The notes under the pieces: generated by a model | Told to the model about the DNA's origin: nothing | Seen by the model: only the letters and a program-made list of their open reading frames with translations | Databases searched by the model: none | Position numbers and translations under genes: made by a program | Source of the DNA: UBA4742 sp963785815 | GTDB taxonomy: Bacteria > Actinomycetota > Acidimicrobiia > Acidimicrobiales > Acidimicrobilacustridaceae | Reading direction: 5' to 3' | Length of the DNA stretch: 64,000 nt | NCBI GenBank assembly: GCA_963785815.1 | Contig: CAWAWN010000003.1 | Location: 1,054,001-1,118,000 of the forward strand | Part shown: piece after piece, positions 1-9,305 of the stretch | Layout of the letters: each line of letters starts with the position of its first letter | Position numbering within the stretch: position 1 is the first letter of the stretch

Positions 1-325
1 GCGAGCACCACCACGATGCCGGACACGGCACACAGGGCCACCATCGCGGCCGACGCTGATGTCGAGGGTGCGGGCCACGTCGGGAGCCAGGATGTTCATG
101 GCCGTCGGCGGCCAGCTCGTCGAGGGCGACGAGCAGGGCCAGCACCACCAGCGTGGCTCGACCGCCGGCCTGGAGGGCCTGGCGAGCTGGCACCTCGGGC
201 CCGCCCACGCCCGGGAGGACGTCGACGGGCTCGTGAGCGTGCTCGTCACCTTCGGTCTGACGCTCGGTCTCGAGGTCCAGGATCAGACCGGCGAGCGCGC
301 CAGCACCTTCTTCATCGGCGCTCAC
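1..325 (-). CDS. MFS transporter, N-terminal part (partial, frameshifted)
   Basis: The reverse strand from a GTG at 325 reads a hydrophilic leader followed by a hydrophobic helix (ALLVALDELAA), then after one frame change near position 105 continues as MNILAPDVARTL and a second helix (MVALCAVSGIVVV). The pattern of a first helix with an Asp, then a periplasmic loop with 'LAPDVA..L', is typical of the first two transmembrane segments of major facilitator drug-type permeases. The gene runs off the window edge, so substrate and length are unknown. The frame break matches the many other breaks in the first 9 kb and is more likely a sequence error than decay. Family assignment rests only on the helix pattern and could be wrong. 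Confidence 0.45.
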   Translation of the reverse strand, partial: MSADEEGAGALAGLILDLETERQTEGDEHAHEPVDVLPGVGGPEVPARQALQAGGRATLVVLALLVALDELAADGHEHPGSRRGPHPRHQRRPRWWPCVPCPASWWCS

Positions 326-379
326 GTCATGCTCCGGCGGGCGCCCGCAGATGATCGGGCCTCATAGGCGTGGCGCAGC

Positions 380-1691
380 CTAGTTCGTGGTCGATGTCGT
401 GCCCTGACCGGCCACGGTGTCGAAGGTGCCGGTGCTCGGGTTCCACTGCGAGATGAAGATCTTCGGGTTGCCGTCCGCGTTGGGCGGGGCGCCGAAGTCC
501 CAGGCGTCGGGGAAGGTGGGCAGCACGATCTTGCCCAGCGAGTTGCCGGCGGCGGCGAAGGTGCCGTAGTTGAGCGTGGGTCCGGCCTTCTGCAGGATGG
601 CGGTGAGCAGCGCCATCTGCTGGCAGGCCAGCGCCGAGGCCACGAACTGGTCGGGCTGGCCCTCGGGGACCGTGGACGACGGCTTGATGACCAGCCCGGC
701 CTTGCGCTGGACGTCCATGCAGGCCTTGGTCGGCCCGCCCAGGGCCAGTCGGGTGTCGGGCGGCAGGTTGGGACCACCCGAGATGGCGTCCTTCAACACG
801 CTGAAGTCGTTGCCCTTGTTGCTCGTGTAGGCCTGGATGCCGGTCAGGTCGCTGATGACCAGCTGGGGGCGGTAGTCGGTCTTGGCCAGACCGGGCAGGT
901 AGGACCCGGGGGCCGACTCGCCCACCAGCAGCACCTGGGTGGCGCCGTCGGACTTGAACTTCTCGGAGATGGTCGCGGCCTGGGCGTAGGTGGCGGTGGT
1001 GTCGTTGGTGGGGGCATCGAGGATGGCGGAGCTGACCGGCTTGACCCCCGCCGCCTCCAGCGCCGGCTTGATCTTGTCGTTCAGCAGCTGCCTCGTCGGC
1101 GGCGGTGGCCATCACGGCCACCTTGCCGTTGAGCTTGCCCGCCTTGGCCAGGGACTTGACCACGTTGACCTCGAGGTTCTCACCGGCGTCGGTGCTGAAC
1201 CACGGGGCCTTGGCCTGGGCCAGCCGGGCCGGCGGTCTGGGCCCCGCCGATGGTGGCGGTGGCGTTGGTGTCGACGTAGCACAGGACGTTGTCGGCCAGG
1301 AAGAAGCCGACGGCCACGAACACCTTGTCGTCCTGGGTGAGCTGGGTGCAGGCCTGATCGGCACCCGACTGGCTGGTCGGGTTCACCCCGACCAGGGTGG
1401 CGTCGAGCTTGCGACCGTGGATGCCGCCCTTGGCGTTGATGTCGTCGACGATGGCCTGGTACGCCTTGGTGAAGTCGCCCTGGTTGATGTGCAGGATGCT
1501 CACCAGCGACGACAGGTCGACCCACACGATGCCGACCTTGATGCTGTCGGCGGTCACCCCCGGCGCCCGTGTGTCGTGCGCGACGGCCACCGTCGTGCCC
1601 GTCGACGCGGTGGTCGACGCGAGGTGCTGGTGGACTTGCAGGCCGCCAACAGGAGAGCGGCGACAAGGGTCAACAGGAGGTACTTGCGCAC
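380..1691 (-). CDS. Branched-chain amino acid-type ABC transporter substrate-binding lipoprotein (frameshifted)
   Basis: The GTG at 1691 opens a lipoprotein signal peptide (hydrophobic stretch ending in the lipobox LLAAC). After a frame change near 1625 the protein continues KVGIVWVDLSS...AYQAIVDDINAKGGIHGRKL, the hallmark start of Peripla_BP_6 (LivK-like) domains, with the conserved 'DINAKGGI.GR' segment. Further frame changes near 1230 and 1090 are needed before the long C-terminal half, which includes VLLVGES and the C-terminal half of the binding fold. The composite is about 437 residues, normal for the family. It would capture a small ligand outside the membrane for an ABC importer, but no permease or ATPase genes are visible nearby. 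Ligand unknown. At least three indels separate the pieces, as in neighbouring genes. Confidence 0.75.
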
Positions 1692-2129
1692 GAGTTCTTC
1701 CTTTGTCCAGGAGCCGTGCTGAGGTCGGCTGGCGGGATTGCCGGGGCCAGGCCGGGTGGCGCATGGCTAGGTGCATCCGGATGACGCGTCATGTCGAGGC
1801 GCGGAAGCTGGCCCGCGAGGTGGTGCCGTGGTCCATGGGGCGACGTCGGAATCGGGCGCCGAGCGGGTCCCGGGCCAACCGTCGTTCATGGCCGATCTTC
1901 CTCGTGCGCCGTCAGCCGCTCCTCATGGCACAGCGATCCCCCGGAAATGGCACATCGATGCTCCAGTGGAACATACCAGGGTCTCAATTGCGCAAGAATC
2001 ATCATCCGCTCCAGCGTGAACGGTCCTCTCATCGAGCGACCGCGGTCACCTCCCGACCGTGGATCGACGTCGCAGCCAGGTCCCGGATCAGTTGGTATGT
2101 GAGCCTTCACTCACTTTGAGTGACGCACT
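1692..2129. other. Intergenic region with no supportable gene
   Basis: About 440 bases upstream of the substrate-binding lipoprotein. Short open frames exist on both strands, but none has a ribosome binding site plus coding-like codon use, and the base composition is less GC-rich than the flanks. The only structured feature seen is the pair of small inverted repeats at 2099-2123, listed separately. Confidence 0.5.
2099..2123. promoter_or_regulatory. Two overlapping short inverted repeats, candidate operator
   Basis: GTGAG-N6-CTCAC lies at 2099-2114, and TCACT-TTG-AGTGA follows at 2111-2123. They sit in the AT-richer gap between two genes. Size and spacing suit a TetR- or GntR-type operator, but no regulator gene is adjacent, so this is only a candidate. 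Confidence 0.25.
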
Positions 2130-2641
2130 CTAGTCGGCACGCGGACGGCGTGGGACTCGACTCCCGCGATCGGGGTCGCCGGTCAGGCCGGAGTGGGCCG
2201 GGTCAGGCCGACAGGGGAAGGGGTGCGGGCCGGCCGTGGCGTCGGCCAGCGGGACCAAGGCGCCGAGCGGGTGGGACCAGGGCCAGGTCGAGGTGCTGGT
2301 CGACCAACTCGAGCACCCAGTCGGGGCAGGGAGCTCGTCGGCCGCCCGGTCGCCGACCGCGCCCTCGCCGGCACCGTCGAAGCCGTCGAGCGCGAAGCAG
2401 GGCATCGGCGAAGGCGGCCAGCAGCCCCTCACGCTGCAGGTCGAGCTCGACCACGCGTGCGGCTGTCGGTCGCCCGGCCGCTGACCAGGCCCAGCCCAGG
2501 CCTCGCACGGTCGCAGCCGCGGTCGCCACAGCCGGGACCGGTGGACGCACCAACTCGCCGTCGAGCGCCCACCCCGTCGTGCCGCGGGACGTGGCCCGGA
2601 CCGGGTCCCGTCGTACCTCGTGCCGCCACCAGAACCCGCAT
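2130..2641 (-). CDS. Hypothetical protein, frameshifted
   Basis: The ATG at 2641 is preceded by a strong ribosome binding site (GAGAGGAG, 2648-2655 on the reverse strand), so a real gene starts here. Right after the start the reading frame changes, and coding-like sequence continues through segments such as WALDGELVRPPVPAVA, ARVVELDLQREGLLAAF and, after another change, ALDGFDGAGEGAVGDRAADE and WVLELVDQHLDLALV. The protein would be about 150-170 residues, mixed alpha-helical and soluble, with no signal peptide. I do not recognise the family. The exact end is uncertain (2130 or 2203) because of the frame changes. It follows the phytanoyl-CoA dioxygenase gene closely and may be in its operon. 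Confidence 0.4.
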
Positions 2642-2709
2642 GGTCTGCTCCTCTCGAACCGATGAGGACCAACCTACGCAGGGGGTATGACACTTCCGGC
2701 CTCGGCGGA

Positions 2710-3559
2710 TCAGGGGTCAGCGGCCGGCCACACCGGTCGGGGACGACCGCACGCCCCTCGCGCAGGATGGGGAACTGGCGCCGGGCGTCGTCGGCCGGGT
2801 ACCGGGCCACCTCGCCGTCGGCGTCGGCCATCAGCACCTCGGCGCCATCGGGGGCGTACTGGACGATGTAGGCCTTGCGCACCTCGTCGGTGCGGTTGGG
2901 GCCGGTGCAGTGGGGTGTCAGCGACGAGAAGACCACGATGCTGCCGGCCCGGAGCCGGGACGGCCACCGCGTCGGGGGGGTTCTCCAGGCACACGAAGCC
3001 GGTGTCGGTCAGGCGGTGGGCCAGGGTGCCCAGGCGGTGCAGCCCGGGGACCACCCACGGGCAGCCGTTCTCGCGGGTGGCGTCGGTCAGCGCGATCCAG
3101 CAGGTCAGGTACTGCTGGGGTTCCAGGAAGGCGTAGCCGTTGTCCTGGTGCCAGGGGAACGACGCCGCCGTGTCGGGCTTCTTGTAGACGGCCTGATCCC
3201 AGTACAGGCGGACGTCGGGGCCGATCAGGTCGCCGGCCAGCTCGCGCAGCGGCGAGGTGGCGACCAGCGTGCGCAGGACCTCCGAGCGGGTGACCAGATG
3301 GGTGGTGAAGGTGATCTCGTTGGCCCGGGCGATGAAGAGCTTGCCGCCCTCCTGCTGCTGCAGCACCTCCTCCATCTGCGCTTCGAGCGGATCGATGGCG
3401 TCCACCATGGCGGCCACCGCGGTCGGGTCGAAGGCATCCTCGAGCACGAAGTAGCCGAGGTGGTCGTAGCACCGGGCCTGGTCCTCGGTGATGCGCCTGG
3501 AAGGGGCCGGTGCGATCGCGCCAGTGGAAGCGATCGTTGAGCTCGTGGCGGGTGACCAT
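2710..3559 (-). CDS. Phytanoyl-CoA dioxygenase (PhyH) family protein (frameshifted)
   Basis: Fe(II)/2-oxoglutarate-dependent oxygenase of the PhyH family. The ATG at 3559 gives MVTRHELNDRFHW; after a frame change near 3500 the body reads DQARCYDHLGYFVLEDAFD. The metal-binding H-x-D is visible in WHQDNGY, followed by LTCWIALTDAT and the 'GCPWVVPGLH' stretch typical of the family. A second frame change near 2960, beside a run of seven Gs, leads to the distal iron ligand (SSLTPHCTGPN) and the 2-oxoglutarate-binding Arg in RKAYIVQY. Total about 285 residues, the usual size. Substrate cannot be told from the sequence. All catalytic residues are present, so the breaks look like sequence errors. The final few residues and stop are uncertain. 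Confidence 0.8.
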
Positions 3560-3706
3560 GGTCTCGGGCAAGGGAGCCCCCCTCCGATCTGCGCGCGCCG
3601 GGTGGCTGTTGCGCCACACGAAGGCTGATCGATGCGGCCGACCGGACGCTCGTAGGCCCGGCCGTCTGGCCGCGCGCGCGCGGCGCCGAGTCCGGTGGAC
3701 GCGCCG

Positions 3707-4130
3707 CTAGACGGAGACGGCGTCGAGCACCCGGTCGACGAAGTCGACCGCGCCCTGGTCGAGCCGGTCACGGCGGATGGCCAGCCCGCCGATGACCTCG
3801 GCCCCGCGCTCGGTCATCACCGCCGACAGCTTGTCGAGGGTGTGGCCCGAATCGAGGGCGAAGGTGCAGAACACCGCGCAGCGCTTGCCGCTCAGGTCGG
3901 GCAGGGCCCGGAACTTCTTGCGCTTGGCCGGCTTCTGGCCGACCAGGAAGAAGCCGTCGGTCCAACTGCCCACCACCACCAGGTCGGCGTCGGCCACGCG
4001 CCTGGGCGTCGTAGCCGTCGACCGGGAACACGTGGGCGCCGATCTGGCGGTCGTAGAAGGCGTTGGCGATCAGCCGTGCCGCTCGTTCGGTGTTGCCGGT
4101 GAGGCTCTCGTGGAGGATCACGACCTGCAT
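3707..4130 (-). CDS. Flavodoxin domain protein (frameshifted)
   Basis: Starts MQVVILHESLTGNTERAA, in which TGNT is the FMN phosphate-binding loop of flavodoxins. After one frame change near 4000 it continues ADLVVVGSWTDGFF and KRCAVFCTFALDSGHTL, matching the second and third flavin-contacting loops and beta strands. About 140 residues, the length of a short-chain flavodoxin. It probably carries electrons as a soluble FMN protein or acts as a flavodoxin-like reductase partner. It is encoded upstream of the PhyH-family gene on the same strand, but a direct link is only inferred. Confidence 0.75.
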
Positions 4131-4220
4131 GGGGACATCCTCGGTCCGGGGGAGGGATTCCCCGAAGGTCTAGCAGCACAGGACCTCAATCGGGGTGGTT
4201 CGCGGCCGACGAGAGAGACC

Positions 4221-4514
4221 GTGTCCGACGATGCGAATCCCCGAGACGAGACGCTGGAGGACTTCGAGGCCGAGATCCTGGTGATCGAGCGCGAGGCCTT
4301 GAACGACACCGAGGAGGGCAAGCTCATCGCCTCCGAGTTCGTCAGCCAGTTCGGCCGCTACGTGAGCGAGTCCGTCCGTCCCGTGCTCCGCCAGGTGGCG
4401 GCGGCGGGGGCGAGCCCCAACTGCTGGTCAACGGCCTGGCCGAGCTGCTGCGGCTGACCGCCGATTCGATCGAGTTCCCCGTCGGGGTCGGAGCGACCGA
4501 ACCGGAACCACTGA
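4221..4514 (+). CDS. Small hypothetical protein A of an unrecognised cluster (frameshifted)
   Basis: The GTG at 4221 opens an acidic helical protein (ETLEDFEAEILVIERE, then IASEFVSQFGRYVSE). A frame change near 4410 gives LLVNGLAELLRLTADSIEFP. It probably ends near 4514, but the stop is uncertain. It has about 95 residues and no signal peptide or cysteines. The next gene starts 55 bases downstream on the same strand, suggesting an operon. Not recognised; helix-rich adaptor or structural proteins look like this, but no function is claimed. Confidence 0.45.
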
Positions 4515-4568
4515 CGACGCCGTCGCCACACCGCCGTTCCACCGACACCCCTGAGAGGAAGCTCATCC

Positions 4569-4841
4569 ATGGAACGTTGGACCTTTCTGGTCATCGCCGG
4601 ACCCGGCGGGCGAGCCCGCCCAGGTCCGGGTGCTGCTGCGCGCCGGCGACGACCCCGGCGCCTGGCCGGCCGCCCAGATCGCCCTCGACGGATCCGATCA
4701 GCCGCGTCGATCAGGCGGCCCACGACTACGAAGCGCCGGAGTGGAAGGTGGCCCAGCTGCTCGACGAGGCGATGGGCTGCCGGCGGCGCGGCCCGCCTCG
4801 ACCAGGTCAAGGGCCGGCTGCGCACCCAGGCCGCGGCCTGA
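4569..4841 (+). CDS. Small hypothetical protein B of an unrecognised cluster (frameshifted)
   Basis: The ATG at 4569 is preceded by GAGAGGAAG. The first residues, MERWTFLVIAGPG, continue after a frame change as PAQVRVLLRAGDDPGAWPA, then after two further changes as SRVDQAAHDYEAPEWKVAQL and LDQVKGRLRTQAAA, ending in a TGA at 4839-4841. The composite is close to 88 residues: one beta-like start and two helices. No known domain recognised. Three indels in 270 bases is typical of this part of the window. Confidence 0.4.
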   Translation: MERWTFLVIAGPGGRARPGPGAAARRRRPRRLAGRPDRPRRIRSAASIRRPTTTKRRSGRWPSCSTRRWAAGGAARLDQVKGRLRTQAAA

Positions 4842-5000
4842 TCGGGCTGATCCGGTCGGGCCCCGCCGGGGGTCGGGCGATCGGCTCATCATTGGGCCAT
4901 ATGCCATCTAGCAGGGCGCGGGGATCTCCGCTAGAACTGTGGTGCGAGGGAACCGCAGGACCGGGGCCGGCCATCGACGGCGGCCCCACGACGACAAATC

Positions 5001-5040
5001 GGGCGAAAGCCCAGCATCTGCTGGGTTTCACGGGCGCTTT
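5001..5040 (+). promoter_or_regulatory. Overlapping hairpins in the leader of the 5052 gene
   Basis: GGGCGAAAGCCC (5001-5012), a 4-bp stem with a GNRA loop, overlaps the longer hairpin CCCAGCATCTGCTGGG (5010-5025), followed by GGGCGCTTTTCGGG. Because they share bases 5010-5012, the two hairpins exclude one another. They lie 12-50 bases before the start codon of the next gene. This could be a transcript leader switch or simply stable GC-rich sequence; no known riboswitch class was recognised. Confidence 0.25.
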
Positions 5041-5051
5041 TCGGGTGACCA

Positions 5052-6207
5052 ATGGCTGTAGTGATCGTTGTGGTGGTGCTCCTCGCCGTCGGCGCAGGTG
5101 TGGCCTTCGCGTTGAAGGGTCGTGGCTCGGACCGGGACGGCACCGGGCCCAACGAGATCCTGCAGTCGCCACCCTCGTCGTTCCCCACCGGCCCGGTCGA
5201 GGCGACTCAAGCCCATCGTGACGCCGGTGCCTCCGGGCACGGCGCTGCCGGCGGCCGCCTCGGCTCCGGCCCCTCAGGTCTGGCGCCGCGCACCCGGCCG
5301 ATCGAGCCGGCGACCTCGATGCCGACGGCGATGCGGGCGAGGGACGAGGAGCCGGTGGTCGACCGCTTCCGGGCCCCCGGCTCGCGGGTCATGGCCAGCA
5401 CCAGACGTCGCCGTGGCGCCGCGTACCCGCTCGACCCCGTCCGTCGCCCCGCTGAGCCCCCGACTCGAACCCCCGGCCGACGTCGCCGCGAGCCCCGTCG
5501 AGCGACGTCCGGACGCCGGTCGGAGCCGAGCCGGTCGCCGCGCCCGGACGCCGGCCCTCCGGTCGAGCCTCGGCAGCCCGGTCGAGCCCAGGTCGGTAGC
5601 GTCCGAGGCGAGCCGTAGCCGGCCGAGGTCAGCCGGCGCTCACCCAGCTGCGCTCAGCCTGGTCGACGACCGACGACCAGATCATCGACCTCGACCTCGA
5701 TCCGGCCGTCGAGGAGCAGGAACGGGCCTGGCAGCAGGTCGTGCTCGAGCCCGAGCCCGACTCGGTCGACCACGTCCTGCAGGCGCTCATCAACCGAGCC
5801 CGCTTCAAGCAGGTGGGTGTGGAAGAGGTGGCCACCGAGCTGGTGGAGCGGGCCGACCTGCGCGGCGAAGCCGTCTCCGACGTGCTGGCCGAGCTGGTCG
5901 GCCGGGCCGACGATCAGGTGGTCGATCCCGACCGGTCCAGCGAGCTGGTCCTGTTCAACGACGAGGTGCCCAGCCGCCCCGGTCAGCTGACCGACTTCGC
6001 CAAGCTGAACCCGGCCGACAAGAAGCGGATCATCATCCGGGTGCTCTGCCTGCTGGTGGCCCGCTCCGAGGATCAGCTGCTGCCGCCGAGGGCCGATGGG
6101 GAGAGCCCAATGCCTCGTGGCCGCTGGCCCGGGCGGCCTGGCCGTCGGCCTCGGGCGAGCACGAGGGCGATGTGGCCCTGCCCAGCCGCCTGGCCAAGTC
6201 CGGCTGA
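5052..6207 (+). CDS. Membrane-anchored hypothetical protein with C-terminal RVLC motif (frameshifted)
   Basis: The ATG at 5052 starts a strongly hydrophobic helix (VVIVVVVLLAVGAGVAFAL) followed by a basic residue, so the protein is probably anchored with its bulk on the cytoplasmic or external side. A long Pro/Ala/Arg-rich linker follows, broken by frame changes, then an acidic helical domain from about 5690 (DHVLQALINRARF, VEEVATELVERADL) ending with LTDFAKLNPADKKR and IIIRVLCLLVA. The likely end is the TGA at 6205-6207 after a last frame change. A similar sequence (FDRLDPAARRR, LLVRVLCELVA) ends the convergent gene at 6225-6507, so the two are probably paralogous in that domain. Function unknown. 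Confidence 0.45.
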
Positions 6208-6224
6208 TGTCGAGCCACGGCATC

Positions 6225-6507
6225 GACGGCGCTGGCAGCTCAGCCGGCCAGTGCGCGTGGGGGCCGTCGGCTCGTCGGGCGTGTCGTAGGCCACCAGCTC
6301 GCACAGCACCCGCACCAGCAGGCGTCGCCGAGCGGCTGGGTCGAGCCGGTCGAAGGGGCTGAGGTCGCGGTCGAGGACGACGCGGGTCGTGGGTCGAGAC
6401 GGGGCCGAAGCCAGGTCGACCACGGGTGCGCCGAGAGTCGCCGTGTAGGCCTCCGCGTGCGCAGGCTGGTAGGCGTCGACGATGGGGTTCGGCGAGGTCA
6501 CGGTCAT
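6225..6507 (-). CDS. Small hypothetical protein C with RVLC motif (frameshifted end)
   Basis: Starts MTVTSPNPIVDAYQPAHAEA at 6507 and carries FDRLDPAARRR followed by LLVRVLCELVAYDT. This matches the C-terminal segment of the convergent gene at 5052-6207 (FAKLNPADKKR, IIIRVLCLLVA). After a probable single-base change it ends RALAG and stops near 6225. About 94 residues, soluble, no signal. It is the last of three small co-oriented genes downstream of the Gfo/Idh gene. Not recognised. Confidence 0.45.
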
Positions 6508-6527
6508 CGGGTCACCGGCTGGGGCTG

Positions 6528-6749
6528 TCAGCGCCGACGGGGGAGCGGCGCGGAGGAGACGGGCTCGAGGTGCTCGGGCGCCCGGGGGAACACCATCGGT
6601 TCGAAGTCGATGGGCCCGCTGCCCCGCTCGAGCAGGTCGTCGGCGGTCGCGAAGTCGCTCGAGGCGAGGAGGCGGTGGACCTCCTCGAGGGTGCGAAGGT
6701 CGAGCGAGTCAGTGTTGAGCCACGGTTGCCTGCCTTGGTCTCCGCCCAC
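6528..6749 (-). CDS. Small hypothetical protein D ending PLPRRR
   Basis: A 73-residue open frame with helical content (LRTLEEVHRLLASSDFATA) and the C-terminus SSAPLPRRR. The same last residues (LAPLPRRR) end the next upstream gene at 6814-7041, and the spacing suggests one operon. No ribosome binding site is obvious for the ATG at 6749, so the start is uncertain. Function unknown. Confidence 0.4.
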   Translation of the reverse strand: MGGDQGRQPWLNTDSLDLRTLEEVHRLLASSDFATADDLLERGSGPIDFEPMVFPRAPEHLEPVSSAPLPRRR

Positions 6750-6813
6750 GGATCACTGCAACGGCGTCATCGTAGGAGTGGCCGAGCCGTCGGCTGGGGG
6801 ATGCTCCCGAGCG

Positions 6814-7041
6814 TCAGCGTCGACGGGGCAGCGGCGCCAGCTCGTCGCGGCTGCGGAGCTCGGCGATGTGGTCTCGCACCTCGTCCTCGTCGCGGATGGC
6901 CGCCGCGATGCGGGCCAGCGCGTCGACGCGATCGTCGAGCGAGTCCAGGCCGGCGAGCTCGGCCAGGCCGGCCAGCTCCGTGGTGGGGGCCAGCGCCACC
7001 TCGCCGACGAGAACCGGTGCTTCGAGCAGTTGCTGGGTCAT
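6814..7041 (-). CDS. Small hypothetical protein E ending PLPRRR
   Basis: The ATG at 7041 (MTQQLLEAPVLVGEVAL) is preceded by a perfect GGAGGTG ribosome binding site, a better start than the ATG 21 bases upstream. The 75-residue product is an acidic helical protein (LDSLDDRVDALARIAAAI, RDEDEVRDHIAELRSR) with the basic tail PLPRRR. It lies just downstream of the Gfo/Idh dehydrogenase. No domain recognised. It is intact, unlike most neighbours. Confidence 0.55.
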   Translation of the reverse strand: MTQQLLEAPVLVGEVALAPTTELAGLAELAGLDSLDDRVDALARIAAAIRDEDEVRDHIAELRSRDELAPLPRRR

Positions 7042-7081
7042 GGGACACCTCCAGGCCGCCACCGCGACGTTTCGCGGTGGG

Positions 7082-8176
7082 TCACGAGGGTACGTCGCCT
7101 ACCCCGTCGCGCGTCGCGGATGGTCCGCCCCGCCAGAGGTCGAGGGGCCGGCGATCCCGTGGTCCGGTCGAAGGGCACCGCCACCGGCCGGCTGTCGTCG
7201 GCGGCCGAGGCGTACCCGGCGCAGGTGATGTCGAGCACCAGCCGCCCGAACTCGGCACCGATCTCGGGGCGACGGTCGTGGGCGAAATCGTCCAGGAAGT
7301 CCTCGAGCTGGGTGACGTAGCCGAACTGGTCGAGCCGGGGATCGGCTGACCCCGGGCCGGGTGTCGGGCAGGGCCAGGGCCTCGCCCGTTGCGCTCGAGG
7401 GCCTGGTGGGGGATGAGCTCGGCGCGCACCACGCCGTCGTCGCTGGCGGCCTGGAAGTCGAGCACCGGCCGCGGTCTCCCGCCAGCTCGTCTCCACCCGG
7501 GCCACGAGGCCGCTGGCGAAGGTCAGGGACACGTCGGCGTAGACGTCCACGGGCACGTCGGGGGCGCCCTCCAGGCGAGCGCGGACCTCGACCACCCGGT
7601 CGGTGCCACCGGGTCCGGCGTCGGCCAGCAACAGCACGATGGCGATGGGGTGGGCGCCGAGGTCGAACAGCACACCCCCGCCCCAGCCCTCGGTCAGGAA
7701 GTCGCCCCAGTCGGGGCGGCCCTGGAGCATCCGTGGCGTCGACGTGGCGGAGCGGTCCCAGGCCACGCACCATCGAGGCGGCCCGGATCACGACCGGAGC
7801 GAAGGCCAGGTTCTCGGCGTAGCCCAGGCGATCGCCGTGGGCGGCGGCGGCCCCGACCAGGGCGTCGGCCTCGGCCAGCGTGGTGGCCAGCGGCTTCTCC
7901 ACGATCACCGCCGCGCCCTGGGCCAGGGCGGCCAGGGCGTCGGGTCCGTGGCGGGACGGAGGGGTGGCCACCACGCACGACGTCGGCGCCGTCCGGCAGC
8001 TCGTCGTAGGTCACGGCCCGCCCGCCGACCTGGGCGGCCCGCTCGGCCGCCCGGGCCGGGGTGCGCGAGGCCACCGGACCGATCGTCACGCCCGTCCAGG
8101 GCCTGGGCGGCCAGGGCGTGGACGACGGTGATGTGCCCGGCGCCGGCCAGGGCCAGCTCGGTGCTCAGCGTCCCGC
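7082..8176 (-). CDS. Gfo/Idh/MocA family NAD(P)-dependent oxidoreductase (multiply frameshifted)
   Basis: Pieces in changing frames assemble into a Rossmann dehydrogenase: N-terminal ALAGAGHITVVHALAAQAL (dinucleotide site), then VASRTPARAAERAAQVGG, VVATPPSRHGPDALAALAQG, the family signature VIVEKPLATTLAEADALV (EKP motif), then GGGVLFDLGAHPIAIVLLLA (catalytic D-x-x-x-H) and a C-terminal domain ending near 7082. About 360 residues, normal for the family. Such enzymes oxidise or reduce sugars, inositols or similar polyols; the substrate is not evident. Frame changes fall near 8088, 7990, 7750, 7480 and 7350. The start overlaps the end of the upstream LLM gene, so the two are probably co-translated. 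The exact start codon is uncertain. Confidence 0.75.
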
Positions 8177-9106
8177 CATCCGGGCCACCACCGGGGCCAG
8201 GGCGTCCATGCCGTCGCCCTGCACCACGAAGTAGGACAGGCCCCACCGCTCGCGGCGCCGCTCGAGGTCGTCGCAGATCTCGTCGACGGTTCCAAGGAAG
8301 GCGTGGGGCAGCTCGGGCACCTCGGCCGGCTCGATGCCGAACACCGGGGCCAGCTTCTCGGCCATGCCCAGTCCGGTCGTCGGTGATGATGGTCAGAAAG
8401 GTCAGCGTGTTCAGCTCGAGGTCGTCGAACCGGTCGCCGGCCGCCTCGCGCACCCAAGCCATCTTGCGGTCCACCGAGCTGGCCACGGCATCGGCGGCCG
8501 CGTCGGCCCCGACCACCCCCGAGCGCATGTTCGGGTTGATGCCCGACGATGTCGGCCTCGCGGGCCGCGAACGACAGCACGCGCTTGCCTCCACCTCCGA
8601 TCAGGATGGGCGGGCCGCGGCTGGGTCAGCGGCTTGGGCAGACCGTCGAGGCCGTCGATCGTGTAGTGCTCGCCGGCGAAGGAGAACGGCCCCTCGGCGA
8701 ACATCCCCTTGATGACGGCCAGGCCCTCGACCATGCGGTCGACCCGGACACCCGGCGGGTCGAGCGGGATGCCGGACTGCTCGTAGTCGGTGGTCAGCCA
8801 GCCGGCGCCCAACCCCAGCTCGAGGCGACCACCCGACAGCAGGTCGATCGTGGCCGCCTCCTTGGCCAGGACCACGGGGTGGCGGTAGTCGTTGTCGAAC
8901 ACGAGGGCCCCCACCCGCAGCTCGGTGGTGGCGTCGGCCGCCGCCATGAGGGCCGGCACCGGGGCCAGCTCGTCCCCGAAGTGGTCGGGGACGAACAGGG
9001 TCGAGTAGCCGAGGTCCTCGACCTTGCGGGCCATGGCGGCCCAGTCTTCGCCGCTGGTGGCCGTCTTGGCCTGGACGCCGAAGCGGAACCTGCGCGGGTG
9101 CGCCAT
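8165..9106 (-). CDS. LLM class F420-dependent oxidoreductase (frameshifted)
   Basis: The ATG at 9106 has an upstream GGAGACC. The product reads FRFGVQAKTATSGEDWAAMA, YSTLFVPDHF and LSGGRLELGLGAGWL, matching luciferase-like TIM-barrel enzymes of the F420-dependent subgroup. After frame changes near 8620 and 8370 it continues VLSFAAREADIVGI and PHAFLGTVDEICDDLE and ends VVARMAGR at 8165. About 310 residues. It resembles the actinobacterial F420-dependent LLM subfamilies of unknown substrate. It would use reduced F420 or FMN for hydride transfer in the cytoplasm. The stop overlaps the start of the Gfo/Idh gene. Confidence 0.8.
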
Positions 9107-9305
9107 CGCTTGGTCTCCAATGCTGGTGCTGGGGCTTCCCGGGCGCGTGAGCCAGCATGTCGCGAGCGTTGGCTCGCACCCTTGCGGTCGTGGCCCGGGC
9201 CGGTCGCCAGCAGTATGGCGCACCGTCCGGCGATGCGCCCCACCCGGCGACGCGGAGTCGGGCGGCGACGAACCGAGCCCGCGCACGGCCCCTGGACGAG
9301 GTGGG

